DNA from: Agelas oroides | Taxonomy: Eukaryota > Porifera > Demospongiae > Agelasida > Agelasidae | Length of the DNA stretch: 64,000 bases | Direction: 5' to 3' | Assembly: GCA_949130485.1 (NCBI GenBank) | Contig: OX422183.1 | Location: forward strand, 16,636,420 to 16,700,419 | Shown: positions 63,148-64,000 of the stretch, piece after piece | Layout of the letters: each line of letters starts with the position of its first letter | Numbering within the stretch: the stretch's first letter is position 1 | Made by a program: the position numbers and the translations under genes | The notes under the pieces: model-generated | What the model was told of the DNA's origin: nothing | Seen by the model: the letters and a program-made list of their open reading frames with translations, nothing else | Databases searched by the model: none

Positions 63148-63519
63148 CAGGAGTTGGGCACATTCTCCATGTACCGTTCCTTACAATACATCATCGTTAC
63201 GTCACGTACAGTTGTTGTTCTTAGGCCATGAACGTCGCAGCTACCGTTAACATGCAAGATGAAGGTGTTTGTCACTTTTAACACGGCCAAAAAAAAAAAA
63301 AGAAGTGAAAAATTCCATTCCCTGGCCCTAGCCCTAACCTTAACCCTAACTGTAACACTAAGCCCTAACCATTCGGCTACGAGGGACTGCTGACGACGGT
63401 GGTGCACTGCACTGCTTTAACACACCAACCAACATTACAATATAATATTACACGACATAAAGTACATGATGTAAAGATGACGTATTCTAAGGAACGGTAC
63501 ATGAAGAATAACCCCTGTT
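63148..63519. mobile_element. TIR element containing degenerate telomere-like repeats
   Basis: Inverted ends around CATGTACCGTTCCTTA (63168) and TAAGGAACGGTACATG (63488). Between them lies CCCTAGCCCTAACCTTAACC, then CTAACTGTAACACTAAGCCC (63326-63370). Confidence 0.6.
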
Positions 63520-64000
63520 ACGTGCATACGCACATGCGTAGCAATAAATTAAGATATTGTAATTCCTAATTGAACGTATATATGCGCATGTGCTATTCAT
63601 TTTGAACTTTGAACTCGGCTGATATGGTACTAGTTATCGAACATTTTTGTAACCAAAAAATGTGGAGACTGATTTACAACTAGCTAAGACAGTGAAACTA
63701 CGCAAAAATACCGTACGAAGAGCAACTCGAAGCAGTTTTTGCAATATCGCCTTCTGTTGCAACGTTACAGCCCGTTGTTTCAAGGATACTTGGTAAGATG
63801 GTAGGTTTTTCTCATTCTATTTCGAGTACCATTTACCATATATAGCTGCAAAAACTTTTCGAGCCACCCTAGAGTTCATTAATGCGCATCTTCAACAGTG
63901 AGATTAAGTCGCTAGCATACTTCGTACTGTAGATTTTTGGTTAATAGTCCGCAGGGACACCTGTGTGCTTACTATGGCTACAAAGTGAGCTACTTCAACA
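63520..64000. other. No gene recognised
   Basis: Nothing supported to the window end. Confidence 0.35.

Overview
The window looks like non-coding-rich animal nuclear DNA from an early-branching metazoan. A sponge (demosponge) is my best guess and a cnidarian is possible. The evidence is AT-rich sequence, short GT-AG introns, very small exons, metazoan domains (core-2/I-branching glycosyltransferase, sulfotransferase, death domain, Ig, fibronectin III, ankyrin), dense short transposons with terminal inverted repeats (TIRs), and telomere-like CCCTAA motifs. The assignment rests on style and domain content, not on a database match.

Layout. (1) 1-16.5 kb: a tandem segmental duplication. Copy A is about 593-6340. 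Copy B is about 7343-7690 plus 10283-16515. Each copy carries a decayed sulfotransferase gene on the minus strand, a tRNA-like sequence and, at its far end, a copy of the same terminal exon. Copy B is interrupted at 7691-10282 by 2.6 kb that is precisely absent from copy A. This insert holds the one intact single-exon gene of the window, a GCNT-type beta-1,6-N-acetylglucosaminyltransferase (7911-9344, +). Copy B also contains a frameshifted death-domain remnant (10541-10810).

(2) 15.8-45.9 kb, minus strand: one gene assembled here from about 30 exons with mutually compatible splice phases. It encodes a hydrophobic leader, an Ig-like domain, a fibronectin-III-like domain, a short stalk, a glycine-zipper transmembrane helix, a charged spacer built from 24-60 bp phase-0 exons, and about nine ankyrin repeats encoded one per exon. 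It ends with a short tail whose last exon is the one shared with copy A. Five spacer exons are identical or nearly so and lie in a 149-bp tandem array. Extracellular exons are joined in phase 1 and cytoplasmic exons in phase 0. The first coding exon was not found. This putative ankyrin-tailed Ig/FN3 receptor is the most interesting system in the window.

(3) The introns of that gene and the region 46-64 kb are packed with mobile DNA. There are piggyBac-like elements with TTAA target sites (one with an empty site in a paralogous copy) and Tigger/pogo-like non-autonomous elements. A family with ends TAGTCTCGTTCCCAG makes 9-bp target duplications. A 3.6-kb element has 447-bp inverted repeats and a perfect 9-bp target duplication. 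Other items are a palindromic CTCGAG-centred array, small elements whose ends are RFX X-box palindromes, minisatellites of 31, 45 and 149 bp, and long CA/GT tracts. No convincing intact gene was found between 46 and 64 kb.
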